From Cylicocyclus nassatus (taxonomy: Eukaryota > Nematoda > Chromadorea > Rhabditida > Strongylidae), in NCBI GenBank assembly GCA_958299035.1, contig CATQJL010000223.1:11025753-11089752 (forward strand): 64,000 nucleotides of DNA. Reading direction: 5' to 3'. Positions 47,011 through 58,785 of this stretch are shown in pieces. The notes below the pieces were generated by a model. The model saw only the letters and a list, made by a program, of their open reading frames with translations, was not told the DNA's origin and did no database searches. The first letter of the stretch is position 1. Each line of letters starts with the position of its first letter. A program made the translations under genes and the position numbers.

Positions 47011-47984
47011 TTGATGTACTGCCGTTACATCGACGATTGCTGTGTCATAACATCAACACAATCCGAAATGGATGAGTGTTTTAAGATCCTGAACCAGCAA
47101 TCGCAGTACATCAAATTCACGCGCGAAAAGCCACGCGACGGTTGGCTGCCATATCTCAATGCACAGGTGAAGTTATCCGATGGCATTGTTAGAGTAAAAT
47201 GGTACCGCAAGGAAAGCTCTAAGAACATCTTGGTAAACGTCAAGTCCGCGCATCCTGCATCTGTAAAACGCGCAGTCATCAGAAACATGTTCAACACAGC
47301 TATGCGGATGTGTTCCGGAGAGCAAGAACGTTGCGAATCTCAAAAGTTGGCCTACCAGATTGCTTGCTGTAATGGTTACCATAACTTATCATGTCCTCGA
47401 CTATCTAGAAATGGTAACAGCATTCATACTAACAGTAAACTCCCACTATGCCTTCCCTTCATCTCTGACAAGATTGCGCGGCGTTTAAACAGTGCATTTT
47501 TCGAGCTCAGCTACAAAATGATGTTGTTCTAGTCAAAATCCCCAACAACAACATCAAAAAGCAGCTAGTCCGAAATAGGCTCTACGACCAATATTGTACG
47601 ACAGAGCAATGCATAATATGCCCGCACGGTAGAGTGGGGGATTGTGCAAAAGTGGGAGTCATTTATCAAATTGAGTGCCTCAGCTGCAAAGCGTTATATA
47701 TAGGAGAGACGGGCAGAGTTTTGGGTATTCGCATAAAAGAACATCTAGCTGATAAAAGGCGCAAAAATCTGAGCACGCCGCTTGGCAGGCATAGGGACGC
47801 ACGGCACGGTGGAGAACACTTTAACATCAAGTGTAGAATTCTTGCGTATGAAACGGAGATCTCGGCTAGGAAAGCACTAGAAGCATTCTGGATCACTACG
47901 AAGAATCCAGAGATGAATAATAAGAACGAGTGTTTATCAATAACTTCTGACTTCCTCCCGTTCGTATCATTATGTGATCTGTGA
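47011..47984 (+). pseudogene. Penelope-like RT C-terminus plus GIY-YIG endonuclease
   Basis: The RT portion starts at the catalytic MYCRYIDDC motif and reads to about 47,475. There one C is missing relative to the sister copy (GATTGCGCGG against GATTGCCGCGG), shifting the frame. The next frame carries the linker with paired cysteines (EQCIICPHG) and the GIY-YIG nuclease (VIYQIECLSCKALYIGETGR, then RIKEH and a downstream Glu in the ARKALEAFWI segment), ending at 47,984. GIY-YIG plus this RT defines Penelope-like elements. Broken by truncation and frameshift. Confidence 0.9.
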
Positions 47985-48203
47985 CTGTAGATCATCTTTG
48001 GGTATCTAAAGTACGATTCACTCGTCTGCCGCGACCGCCTATTTCCGGTGCAGACTACTCGAGTAGCGGTGGTCTTCCGGTATGTCCTGCTACACTGACA
48101 TTTTATTTGGTAGCGAGATTGTGAGAAGGCCGAGAACTAGCAGAGCGGGAGGAGACGCTTGGTGGTCTGGAGTTACGGATAACACTTAGAACCATTCAGG
48201 CCT

Positions 48204-48243
48204 CTGAGGAAGACGAAAGGCGTCGAAACGTAAGGCCGTGATT
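48204..48243 (+). ncRNA. Hammerhead-ribozyme-like motif in the Penelope 3' end
   Basis: CTGAGGA at 48,204-48,210 is followed by a short stem (GACG-AAAGG-CGTC) and GAAAC, the order of a hammerhead core. The same string occurs in the inverted copy at 46,171-46,196 and, altered, near 53,716-53,739. Penelope-like elements are known to carry minimal hammerheads. Here the stem II offset and the base at the cleavage position are not ideal, so activity is unproven. Confidence 0.4.
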
Positions 48244-48330
48244 GGAAAGAAATAAAGACCACTTATCAAACTTGTTTGGCACAATAGAAAATTGAACTGA
48301 CGACAAGTTTTTAGAATTTTTTTTGCAGTT

Positions 48331-48580
48331 TGTTGGAGAGTAACATTATATTTGTTATTGTTTGTTTGTTATTGCCTAGTGATCTGATCTGTTGGTGTTG
48401 TATTGACCTATGCGCGGGATCTGAGCGCTATATAAGGCGCTCCCTGCTAGCTAAGTCAGTTCACCTCGTCTTATCGTCTGTTCTTATTCATATCCGGTCT
48501 ACTAATAAATCTGCTATTCTACAAGTGTCCCGGATCCACCACAAGTACAAGTATACAAGTACAAGTAGAAGGCTACAACA
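48331..48580 (+). repeat. 5' LTR of the Ty3/Gypsy element
   Basis: Starts TG, ends CA. TATATAA at 48,429-48,435 is a promoter candidate, set in GAGCGC...GGCGCTC symmetry. AATAAA at 48,504-48,509 is a polyadenylation candidate. Confidence 0.92.
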
Positions 48581-48686
48581 AGTGGCGATCAGTACTGGAC
48601 GACGCGTGTGGAGTGGACGAGGAACAAGTTGAACAAGTACTTCTTCGGGAAGGAAGGCGACCAAGTCGAGCGCTTCATTGGAGCAG

Positions 48687-50261
48687 ATGTTCGCGCAACT
48701 GATGCAGCAGAATGCTGTATTCCAGCAGGCGAACCAGGAGCAAATGAAGGCGAATCAAGAGCAAACTGCTGCACTCCTGAAAGCGAGCCAACAACAATCT
48801 GTGGCTCTCCTGAAGTCGAACCAGGAGCAATCCGAGCGGATAGAACAACTCCTGAAACAGATGGGCCATTCAGTCGCTCCTACAATGACCGACTACTCAG
48901 CGCTTTCGTCGCGACTGCCAGGCTTCAGCTACGATCCAGACAGCGGTTGCACCTTCGAGAACTGGCTATCAAGATTCGAAGAAATTGTTCCAACGTCGAT
49001 GCCAGAGAAGGGCCGCTGTGCCCTTCTGTCTGCGAAGCTGGATAACGCTGCACATGCCAAGCTAAGAGGACACCTGGCGCCGAAATTACCAATAGAGCTC
49101 TCGTTCGAAGAGCTGACAAAAGTGCTGACGTCGCTTTTTGGTGAAAAGACGACGCTCTTTCGACGTCGTTGGAATTGTCTCCACATCGTGAAGGACACCT
49201 CAGAAGACGTCGAATCGTACGCTGCTCGACTCAACAGAATGCTGGTCGACGCCAAAGCAGACGAAATGAAAGGAGAGCCGCTAAAATGCCTACTTTTCGT
49301 CATGGGTTTGCAGTCGCCGTGCGATTCACCAATTCGTGCCCGACTATTGGGCAAGCTGGACACCGAGGTCGATACTTACAAGCTGCAGGACTTGATTGCC
49401 GACTACAATGCCTATCAGTCCATGCAGAAGGATGCTGCTCTCATTGGATCTGCATCGGCGCCCGTTCAAGCTGAAGTCGTCGCTCTTATTCGGAAGAGGA
49501 AGCAACGCCGACCACAGCCGCAACGTACCAGACGCCCATCTGTTAGCAAGGATCCGTCTGGACGTTCCCGCCGTGATGACGTGTGCTACAACTGCGGAAA
49601 CAAGGGACACTGGGCCAACAACTGCCCGTCAAGGAACCGACCAGTCCGCCGTTCCATGAAGAAAGTTGTGAAGCTGAACGTGCTGAACTCCAATCGTCGA
49701 TACGTAAATGTTAAGCTGAAGGACGTGGATGTGAAGATGCAACTCGACACCGGTGCCGACGTATCGACAATCAGCCGCAGGACGTGGATGGAATTAGGAT
49801 CGCCAGCTCTGAAGGCCCCGCCTGCTAATTTGAGAGCTGCAAATGGATCACAGATAGAAGTTTTTGGGGCTCATGAGACGCCGTTCACATGCAATGGTTT
49901 CGATGGCCAAGGATTATTTTACGTCACCAAGGACCTGTGTTTGCTAGTGGACATGCTGCAACAGCTGCCGCCCTTCCGAGATGCCCTTTCTGCTGTTTGC
50001 TGTGTTGTGGATGCCTCTTCACCACTGGACGACCGCCTCGCGGCTGAGTTCCCAGAAGTCTTCAAGGAGGAGCTGGAACACGTTAACAAGTTTAAGGCTC
50101 ACCTGGTGCTGAAGAAGGATGCCACACCCGTCTACGTACCGAAGCGGAAGGTACCGTTTGCCGTAGAGCCTCTCGTCGACTCAGAGTTGGACCGTCTCGT
50201 CGCTACGGGAGTGTTGTCAGAGTCGACTACTCTCAATGGGCCGCTCCCATCGTTCCGGTAA
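48687..50261 (+). pseudogene. Gypsy Gag and protease region
   Basis: Starts best at ATG 48,687. Residues about 1-60 are a Gln/Glu-rich coiled coil; a capsid-like Gag region (FENWLSRFEEIVP ... LKCLLFVMGL) follows. A CCHC knuckle CYNCGNKGHWANNC lies at about 49,585-49,626, and the aspartic protease motif LDTGADVSTIS at about 49,744. The frame then enters the start of the RT region (DATPVYVPKRKVPFA) and ends at 50,261, after a one-base shift near 50,233 relative to the downstream RT frame. Confidence 0.9.
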
Positions 50262-51841
50262 ATAAGAAGAATGGAGCCGTACGCATCTGTGCCGACTTCT
50301 CCACCGGGCTGAACGATGCATTGGAGCTGAACCGACACCCACTGCCGACCGCGGAAGACGTCTTTACCAAATTAAATGGAGGAACCGTCTTCACCAACAT
50401 CGATCTGCGTGACGCCTATCTGCAAGTAGAGATGGACGACCAAATCAAGGAATTGTTGACCATCAACACATCCCGTGGACTTTTCCGCTATAACCGACTA
50501 CCATTTGGTGTGAAAAGTGCCCCTGGGATCTTTCAATCGCTGATGAGCAACGTCACCGCCGACATCAGTGGAGTCGTCGCTTATCTGGACGACGTTGTGG
50601 TCACAGGAAGGAATCGTGAAGAGCACGATGCGAACGTCTTCAAGCTATTCCAACGTCTTCAAGACAATGGAATGCGCGTTCGCCGTGAAAAGTGTCATTT
50701 TGCTGAACCTAGCATAATATTTCTCGGGTTCATCGTCGACGCCGAAGGAAGACGCCTCGATCCCAAGAGGATTGCCGCCATCGCTCATTTGCCGCCGCCC
50801 CAAGATGTAAAGCAGCTCGAATCTTACCTTGGTATGGTTTCGTTTTATTCGTCTTTCGTGCCAAGGATGCGTTCACTTCGCGGACCATTGGACGCTTTGA
50901 AGAAGAAAGACACACCGTTTGTCTGGAGTAAGGAGTGCCAGGAAGCCTTCGACCGCCTTCGCGAAGTCCTGACCTCGGATCTTCTGCTGTGCCACTACGA
51001 CCCGAAGAAGCCGATCATCGTTGCCGCGGACGCAAGCAACTATGGAATCGGAGCCGTGATTTCTCACCGCTACCCAGATGGATCGGAAAACGTCGTTTGC
51101 TATGCGAGTCGAGCATTGACGGCACCAGAGAAGAACTACTCCCAGATTAAGAAGGAGGGATTGGCCCTAGTTTTCGCCGTCAAGAAGTTCCACCGGTACA
51201 TCTATGGACGAAGATTCACACTGCTTACGGACCACCGCCCTCTACTCATTATATTCGGGAGCAAGAAAGGAGTGCCTGCCTATACTGCCAACCGTCTACA
51301 ACGATGGTCGATGACACTACTTGCCTATGATTTTGAAATGAAGTACTGCTCTACGACATCGTTTGGACAGGCTGATGCTCTCTCCCGACTGCTTTCCTGC
51401 CGGAGTGCGCCGGACGAAGACGTCGTCATTGCTACCGTAGAAGCTGATGTCACCGCCACTTACGAGGAAGCACTTAACCAGTTGCCAGTTACCGTAGAAG
51501 ACGTACGGTCTGCCACGGAAAAGGACAACGTGTTGATGGAGCTGCTCAACTGTCTCCGAACAGGACGTTGGCCGAATGCACTTCCAGGAACGCCGTTGTT
51601 TGATTACAGGAGCCAACAGAAGGAACTCTCTGCTTACAACGGATGCATTTTCTTTTCCAGGATTTTCCAGGATCGTCATACCCGCTTTGCTGAGGAAGAA
51701 GATTCTCCGCATGCTGCACGACGGACATCCTGGACAAACTCGGATGAGACTGCTTACTCGCAGCTACGTCTACTGGCCTGGTATAGAAGAAGACGTCAAG
51801 AAGACTGTGGAACGCTGTTAGAATTGCCAACTTGCCGCTAA
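50235..51841 (+). pseudogene. Gypsy reverse transcriptase and RNase H region
   Basis: RT motifs in order: FTNIDLRDAYLQVEM, FRYNRLPFGVKSAPGIFQ and the catalytic AYLDDVV. The RNase H region starts at about VAADASNYGIGAVI and includes TDHRPLL. The reading frame is intact until a 10-bp tandem duplication (TTTTCCAGGA twice, 51,653-51,672) shifts it. The sequence after that to the stop at 51,841 is out of frame; the true continuation (LLRKKILRMLHDGHPGQTRM) is read in the neighbouring frame. Confidence 0.92.
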
Positions 51842-52895
51842 GAATCTGCAAAAGCTGAACTAACTCCATGGCCGACCGCAAGTCGCCCGCCTTCATATTG
51901 GCTACGCGGGACCGCTCTATGGACACATGTACCTCGTTGTCGTGGACGCGTACTCCCGCTGGCCTGAAATCGTGGAAATGCAGTCGACTACGTCACAAGC
52001 TACCACGCAGGAACTCATGAAGATTTTAAGCCAATTTGGATTCCCAGAAACGCTTGTTTCGGACAACGGCACCCAAATCTCTTCCCAGTTCTTCAAGGAT
52101 TTCGGCAGGAAGTACAGGATCAGGCACGTTCGGACGCCGCCATTCCACCCGCAATCGAATGGGCATGCTGAACGCTTCGTCGGAATTTTCAAGAGGGGAC
52201 TCCTGAAGCTGAAAGGGGAAGGAAACCTTCCAGAAGCCTTGTCGAAGCTACTACTTTGCTATCGCTGTACGCCCTGCCCGTCTTCGCCTGAGAATCGTTT
52301 GCCGGCCGAGATGTTTCTTGGACGCACGATTAATACTCCGCTTACACGTTTGATCACTGACGCTCGAACTGTCACACCAACCTACTCCCCTGGATCGAAA
52401 CCGGCGATGGAAGCAATGTACAACCGCCGACATGGAGCCAAGAAAAGGAAATTCGAAGTCTACCATGCCGTCTACGTTCGCGACTATCGTAATCCATCGA
52501 AGCCTACTTGGACTCCCGGACGTGTACAATCAAGGATTGGACGCTCACTCTACAACGTGGAAGTCGAAGGATTTTTGTGGGAACGCCATGCCAACCAACT
52601 ACGCCCTCGCACGGTTCCCGACGCCACTACCACGCTGTTAAGAGAGTTCAACCTTCTAGATTTTGAGCTCCCCAAAGCGTCGCCTGCCGTTTCCGCTGAT
52701 GCTCTCGCTTCCCAAGACGCAAATCTCGATGATGAAACACCATATCCCGATATCTCAGTTGCCGTTGCCGAATCCGTGGACGCTGACGTCTCCGCCACTC
52801 AACCGACTCCACCGCCACTTCGCCGACGGCCGCAAAGGACACATCGACCACCATGCCGCATCGTGATCGACCCGTCAAAGAAGCGATACAATTGA
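51673..52895 (+). pseudogene. Gypsy integrase region
   Basis: The H2C2-type zinc region starts after the duplication, with histidine-containing HDGHPGQTRM. TAG at about 51,822 falls in the expected Cys-X-X-Cys segment, a likely C-to-T change of a Gln codon, and another shift follows near 51,860-51,890. The catalytic core then reads openly from 51,927: D in VVDAYSRWPE, D in VSDNGTQ, E in NGHAERFVGIFKR. A chromodomain-less C-terminal tail ends at 52,895. Confidence 0.88.
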
Positions 52896-52913
52896 TAACT
52901 TTAAGGGGAGAGA

Positions 52914-53168
52914 TGTTGGGGAGTAACATTATATTTGTTATTGTTTGTTTGTTGTTGTCTAGTGATCTGATCTACTGGTGTTGTATTGACCTATGCGCGG
53001 GATCTGAGCGCTATATAAGGCGCTCCCTGCTAGCTAAGTCAAGTCAGTTCGCCTCGTCTTATCGTCTGTTCTTATTCATATCCGGTCTACTAATAAATCT
53101 GCTACTCTACAAGTGTCCCGGATCCACCACAAGTACAAGTATACAAGTACAAGTAGAAGGCTACAACA
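52914..53168 (+). repeat. 3' LTR of the Ty3/Gypsy element
   Basis: Differs from the 5' LTR by about seven substitutions, all transitions, and one 5-bp duplication (AGTCA). Preceded by a purine-rich tract. Confidence 0.92.
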
Positions 53169-53173
53169 CAGTT

Positions 53174-54059
53174 TTTATTTGGTCAACCGCTTTTTTTTGA
53201 GAAATATTGTACGCAGTCACGATACGATTTCCATGCTCATTAAAGCTCACGGGAGACTATTGTTTCCGACAAGAGTGGTGTTGTAGCCAAGAACTCCCTC
53301 TACACTCAGCACCGTCTTTTTATTGCCTAAAGCTCTTGAAATATGGTGACATGAGCTTGTAAGACGCCAACTCGGATTGAGAAGGGTTGTTGTTCAAGGT
53401 GCTCAGAATGTGTGGAAGCCCCCCTCCCTTCCTTGTGATACGTGATACCCCCTCCGTTCTAGAGATTCTTCCACCGTATAATTGTATCTCTGCCAGGAGA
53501 TAATGCCAGCCTGTGCAATTTATGCATAGTTTTTGTCTGTGAACAAAATTCGCTCGATTTATAGAGTGTTTGACGCAGTCGAACCCCTTGTTGAGTGAAA
53601 AGCATGTTGCAAATTATTATGTACTTTGTCGCCCGAAAAATGCCTATGAGCATAGTTAGTGTTCCTATGCCATACAGGTTTGTTAGGTGTTCTTTATTTC
53701 CAGTCACGGCCTAATGTTTCGACGCCTTTCTCTTCCTCAAAACCTGAAAAAGGCTGAGAGTTACCTGCGAAACGAAACTATGAAGTACCGTCTCCATTAT
53801 GCTTATGAGAATTTTTCGCCGAAACGCGACCAGATTTAAAGCATTATGTCGCTCACAGCGCACGTTACCTTAGCATACTTTCAGAACTTGTTACCAGGAA
53901 CTTTTTTCGAACGGGTTATTTTGTTAATTAGGAGATAAAGAGATTTTCCAGATTGTGAGCTCCCATTCCGCGGGCACTGATCGCGCAATACGCCAACATT
54001 TTCTCTCTTAAAAATCTTTCACTTATCCGATGTTAGTTTCCGAACAATTCAAGCTGTCC
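53174..54059. other. Intergenic with a Penelope 3' fragment
   Basis: 53,665-53,760 matches the minus-oriented Penelope 3' end (CGTGACTG, GAAACATTAGGCC in inverse). No gene otherwise. Confidence 0.6.
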
Positions 54060-54438
54060 TAACAAGGGAAGCTTGTTTAGTCGAAGTAGCCTTCCTGAAT
54101 GAGATGTATACCTTATTAAAGGGCTTAAAACGGTGATACCAAACCTGCCTTCCTTATTTGCAGAGCGTTTTTATACGAGAAGTTATGAGCGTTTTCCAGA
54201 AATTGAACGTGCATTTTAGATAAAATGAGTTGCTTAAATCTTACTAGCCCTCAAATAATGCAACCGAAAATGATATATTTTTTATTTCAAAGTATTTTTT
54301 GAATAAAGTTCTGATGATTGTCACTGCTCCATAGAAGAGCTAGAAAAAGTATTACGTCTACTTTTGTCCTAACTGCACATTCGATTTTTTACTTCAATAA
54401 GCGCTCACAACTTCTCGTCTATAAACGTTCCGCAGATA

Positions 54439-57400
54439 CTTACTTAGATACTTAGATGGCCCGTCCTCACGTGACGTGCGGGCCCCACTACTGAAGTTTC
54501 CATTGATCCCTGTCCCTCGCTTCGGACATCCACGATCTTCTTGGTCGTCGTCGGTGGCTGCGTCCACGAGATCCAGGGGTGAAAATCGTATCCAGCTGAT
54601 TTCTCAGCTGGTCCATCCGTTCCAGAACACGTCTGCCCATCTCGTCGGTGGTCTTCCTTGAGGACGTTTGGCTTTGCGAGGAATTCACTCAGATGTTCTT
54701 AGTGTCCATCTATCGTCTGTTCTTCTCATTATGTGATCGGCCCATCGGTGCTTCGCTTTCGCAACGTATTCCGCTGGGTCACGAAGACGGGACATTCTTC
54801 TCATATCCGTGCTGCGAAGTCCGACTAGATGTTGCTTGTGTCGAGTCATCTTCAGAAGACTGCGCTCGAGCGCTCTGTGGGTGGTCCTTAAAGCTTTCGA
54901 CGTGGCTACGGTGTCGGCCCAAGTCTCAGCTGCGTAGCAGAGCGCTGGGAGAACGGTTGAGTCGAACAGGTGGGCACGAAGCTCCGGGTCCGTCAGTTGG
55001 TCGGCGGCTTCCTTCAGAGGCCCGAAGGCGGCCCAGGCTGCTCTCTTCTCCTGTTAAGTTCTTCCCTCGAGTCGTTCTCCATGTTCATCGAACGTCCGAG
55101 ATACACGTAAGAAGACGTCTCCTTGATAGGAGTGTCTTCCAATTCCATTTCTGCATCTTCGCAAAGGGCGTTCTTCATGAACTAAGTCTTCTTCCGATTT
55201 ATTCGCAATCCGATCTTCTTCCCTACTTCGTTTAGTTCCTTCAGCATCGTCTCTGCTTCAGTGATACTGCTCGAGAAGAGGACGATGTCGTCCGCAAAAC
55301 GAATGTTGGATAGGAATTTCCCATCAACTTGTATGCCACTCTCTTCCCAGTCCAGTGACTTCATCACCCACTGCAAGGCCGCGGTGAACAGCTTCGGCGA
55401 AATAGTGTCGCCTTGTCGAACCCCCTTCCCAATTGGAATGGTCAGGGGGCGATGGAATAGCTGCATCGTTGTTGTACAGTCCTTGTAGTAGTCGGCTAGT
55501 GTCCTCACGTAAGCTGGGTCCAATCCTTGATCGACTAGCGCAGACAGGATGGCGTTGGTTTCGACGCTGTCAAAGGCTTTCTCGTAGTCGACGAAGGTTA
55601 GGACGAGAGGCAGTCGGTACTCCCGGCAGACTTCTATGACCCTCGAAACCGTCTGGATGTGGTCCATGCAGCTGAATCCTTTGCGAAATCCAGCTTGTTC
55701 TTGGGGTTGGGCTTCATCCAGTGTCCTAGATATGAGTGCGAGGATAATCTTCGTAAGCTTGTATAGCACACTCAGCAGGCATATTGGACGGTAATTTCGA
55801 AGATCCTCTCGTTCACCCTTCTTGAAAAGAAGGACGGTTCTTGACGTTCTCGGAAGAAGTCGGAGTTCCGTCTTCGTTCAATAGTGCAGCCAGCGGTACG
55901 TGATATTCACAGAGGTCCCTTCGGCATTTCTTAAGACTTCGTCTTCCTTCGGCTGCTTCCAGTATTTTGGCTTGCCTGTACTTCCTGAGATCCTCTTGCA
56001 AAGCTGTTCTGCAACTGGCGTTGGCTATCAGTCGCTCGAGATGGGTTGCATTCGGATCCTGCCTCAGAAATCTTCTTCTTTCGAGCAATTCCTTGGCGGT
56101 CTTCGAAATACGTTCCAAGTTCTTCTCAAAAGTCACTGAGGCACATTCTCCGCAGGGTCGCAATCCTTTCAGAAGCAGGTCGTAGTCGTAAGTTGGGTCC
56201 TCCTCAATGGGCCAGTCACATCTTGATATGAGCTCCTCCAGCCTGTTACCGTCAAAAACGAAATCCTTCCTTCTCGCGGCACAATGACAGACTTTCTTTG
56301 CCAGCCTTCGGCTGAGTCGTATATTCGCACGAAGGAGGCGGTGATCGGAGGCACTGCAGAAGGATGGAACTACTGAGACATCGAGCAAGCTCCACCTTCG
56401 GTTGGTGAGAATGTGGTCGATATCCGCGTGAGTCGTTCCGTTGGGCGATTCACTTGTCCACCTTCGATGTTATTTCTTCATGAAGATGGAATTTCCATGG
56501 AAGAGTCGTGCGGCGGAGAGAAGCTCAGCGAGACGGTTGCCGTTTTCGTTCCGGAGCCCATATCCAAACTTCCCGATTCTATATTCCTTTTCTAGCGGCA
56601 TCCCGATTTTCGCATTGAAGTCGCCCACAACATACTTGCAGAAGGATTTTTCGTTGCGGACGACCACCTCCACGTCTTCGTAGAAAGCATCTAGTTCTGA
56701 GTCGTCAGCTGCTGATGTTGGAGAGTAGCAGTTGATAATGCTGATGGTCTTCTGATGTGGAGGGCGTAGTGGTAGGATGGCTAGTCGGGGTGATAGGATC
56801 TCGTGCGAATCGACAAGATGGACGTTGGATGGTGGACGACAAAGCCAACGCCTCCCACGTTTCGTGATGGAACCTTTTCACCACGAATGATGAGGGTCCC
56901 ATCACTCATTTGTCGCACGTCCTTCTTCCTGGACTTCGTTTCCTGCAGAGCGATGATGTGGTACTTGATGTGCTCTGCAGCGTCGAGAAGAGCGTGGAAT
57001 TCGGCGTTTGTGGAGACTGTCCTGGCCTGGTAGGTGCAGAGCATGAGGCAGTCTCCGTGGCGTGTCGTCCGGGCAGACATGTTGTTTTTGTCCAGTCCAA
57101 AAGACGCCCTGAGTACCCTGACATCAGTCTTGTAACCACCCGGCGCCGTAGGCGGGATCCGATGTGCAGGGTTTCTTTCTATTCTTCTAACTGGTAGAGT
57201 AATGAAATTTTTTCCCTACAAGAGCAGACTTACTAGGCCTATTCTTGATTTCCACGGGGCGATCGCTGACCCCGGGCTTGGAGCGGGGAGAACCGCCTAG
57301 CGACCTGAAAACCAGACGGCGGTGGATCTGGCCTGGCCGGCTCTTAGCTAGGCATCCGGCCGAAACCGGAAACGTCGAACCCCTTCGGAGGCCCTGCCAG

Positions 57401-57480
57401 AGTATACACTCGGCTGTGCATCGCAGTTCGACACCCAGTGTCACCCCACGCCACGATGAGGCGGCCGACCATTTTGGGGG
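54439..57480 (-). mobile_element. RTE-clade LINE, 3.0 kb, 12-bp target duplication
   Basis: GTTCCGCAGATA occurs directly at 54,427-54,438 and 57,481-57,492, bracketing the insertion. On the minus strand the 3' tail is a short AAGTATCT-type tandem repeat (54,439-54,462), a typical RTE ending. The element is near full length, with about 340 bp of 5' leader. Confidence 0.9.
54488..57080 (-). pseudogene. RTE endonuclease and reverse transcriptase ORF, multiply broken
   Basis: Read in pieces on the minus strand. The APE-type endonuclease occupies 57,080-56,320 ([31 protein letters not shown]). A linker runs to about 55,813. The RT occupies 55,769-55,182 (LVLTFVDYEKAFDSVE, GVRQGDTISPKLFTAAL, RFADDIVLFSS). 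The C-terminal region to 54,488 ends with the family tail (WMSEARDRDQW). Order and motifs fit RTE-1-like elements common in nematodes. Several frameshifts and stops mean it cannot make a full protein, although the exact target duplication suggests a moderately recent insertion. Confidence 0.92.
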
Positions 57481-57674
57481 GTTCCGCAGATAAGGGAAGC
57501 AGATTTCGAATCAGCATTTTATGCCCTTTAATATGATATACATACCATCTGAAAAGGGCACTTCAATTAAACATGCATTCCGTGTAAGAAGTATAGAGAG
57601 GTGCCGTTTGTATGAATAGAGCGTTGTGGCGTACTGCGTGTGTGCTCATGTGCAAAATAGGTTTGTATTAGATT

Positions 57675-58440
57675 ATCCCAAAAGTAAACCGTATTTAAAT
57701 GAATCAAATTGTATTTGTTTTCTTGGCAGGCTTGGAGCACCATTCGATAGAGCGAAGCAAGCTCTACAAAATAACCATCAAAAAACCGTCTAAGTCGCTA
57801 TCCAGGTAACATTTTGATCCAAACAGAATTTTTCAGCTATCCTAAAAATCGGGTCTCCTTCTAGAAAATGTCTACGGACTTCCAACTCAAACTTTATACT
57901 GTAGACAATGGTAGTACCGAAAAATGTTTCCGGTTGTTTTCTACGGAGCTCAAAACTGTGAAACAAAGGGGGTCCCAGAATGCCAAAATGCCACTTTTTT
58001 CGGGTTTTTCATGTAAAACTTTTTATTTCTCAATTATAAGAGCACATACAGGGGTGTAGCTTTGAGGTGATACTCAGTAAGGCTTGTAGTATACAACCAC
58101 ATTGTGGGAGGGGCTGAGGGCGGAGTTTGCCATTTTCAAACTATCTCTTTTTTCTCGCTTTCTAAGCTCGACAAAATCCATTGAAGGCATATTTGAGTAC
58201 TACTATGTCTATGTATAATGGCCAAGTTTGAGTTCCGTACGACTATTCTTCGCATAATCTAATTTTCAGGTGATAAATCTTCTTTCGATTTTTGCTTCAA
58301 ACTTTACACGGAATGCGACTTAGGCGGACCCTTGATGGTCATTTTGCAGAGCTTGCTTCGCTCTATCGAATGGTACCCCAAGTCTGCCAGGAAAACAAAA
58401 ACAGTTTGATTTATTCAAGAATACGGTTTACTTTTGAGAC
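57675..58440. mobile_element. Foldback element, about 766 bp
   Basis: The left arm (AAAAGTAAACCGTATTTAAA, then ATAGAGCGAAGCAAGCTCT) pairs with the inverse at 58,340-58,440. The centre has a GTCTACGGACTTCCAACTCA stretch and no recognised ORF. Confidence 0.75.
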
Positions 58441-58511
58441 AACAAAAAAACGTAGAAAACACGTCTAGACGTTAGACCATGAGGCGATAAAGAATTCCTA
58501 CGCCGAGACCA

Positions 58512-58785
58512 TCTTCTGTATGAATAAAGCTGATTGTCTGTTTGTGTCAGTTTTGTGTATCTGTGTGTATGTACGTTCCTTATAGAAATTTTTATTTCTG
58601 AACCGATCCGGACCAAACTTGGCACACATGCATTTCGGGGCGGGGCGAGTGTCATAGACTACTTATTTGATTTCATCAATTTTGGCAAAGTTTGAGCTAC
58701 GCTATTGGCGGAGAGGGGATAAATGAGCTTGCTGATTACGGAAACATTACTGACAGGGCCGGGCGGAGCCGAGTTTGCCGGCCAA
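58512..58785 (+). mobile_element. Diverged Helitron-like copy
   Basis: Shares CTGATTGTCTGTTTG, ACCAAACTTGGCACACAT and the terminal GGGCGGAGCCGAGTTTGCC with 44,998-45,597, but lacks the inverted second half. Confidence 0.6.

Larger units (their letters stand above)
46094..48307. mobile_element. Two Penelope-like element copies, head to head
   Basis: Terminal segments of about 120 bp (GTCGTCAGTTCAATTTTCTA ... AGAACCATTCAGG) occur in inverse at 46,094-46,220 and 48,181-48,307. Between them a minus-strand copy and a plus-strand copy meet near 47,006. Both encode the same RT region; only the plus copy keeps the GIY-YIG endonuclease. Both are 5'-truncated, a usual state for this class. A third fragment of the same 3' end lies at 53,665-53,760. 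Confidence 0.85.
48331..53168 (+). mobile_element. Ty3/Gypsy LTR retrotransposon, recent but broken
   Basis: LTRs at 48,331-48,580 and 52,914-53,168 (TGTTGG...CAACA) are nearly identical. The element is flanked by direct CAGTT at 48,326-48,330 and 53,169-53,173. A purine tract (TAAGGGGAGAGA) precedes the 3' LTR. Domain order is Gag, CCHC, protease, RT, RNase H, integrase, which is Ty3/Gypsy order. Frameshifts near 50,233 and 51,663, and a nonsense codon near 51,822, break pol. Confidence 0.92.
54060..57560. mobile_element. Inverted-repeat element family F3, split by an RTE LINE
   Basis: The left part, 54,060-54,438, carries TTAGTCGAAGTAGCC near 54,078 and internal AACTTCTCGT symmetry. The right part from 57,493 (AGGGAAGCAGATTT ... 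ATGCCCTTTAATATGAT) aligns with the right arm of the copy at 18,948-19,403. The LINE lies between the duplicated target copies. The right boundary is approximate. Confidence 0.55.
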
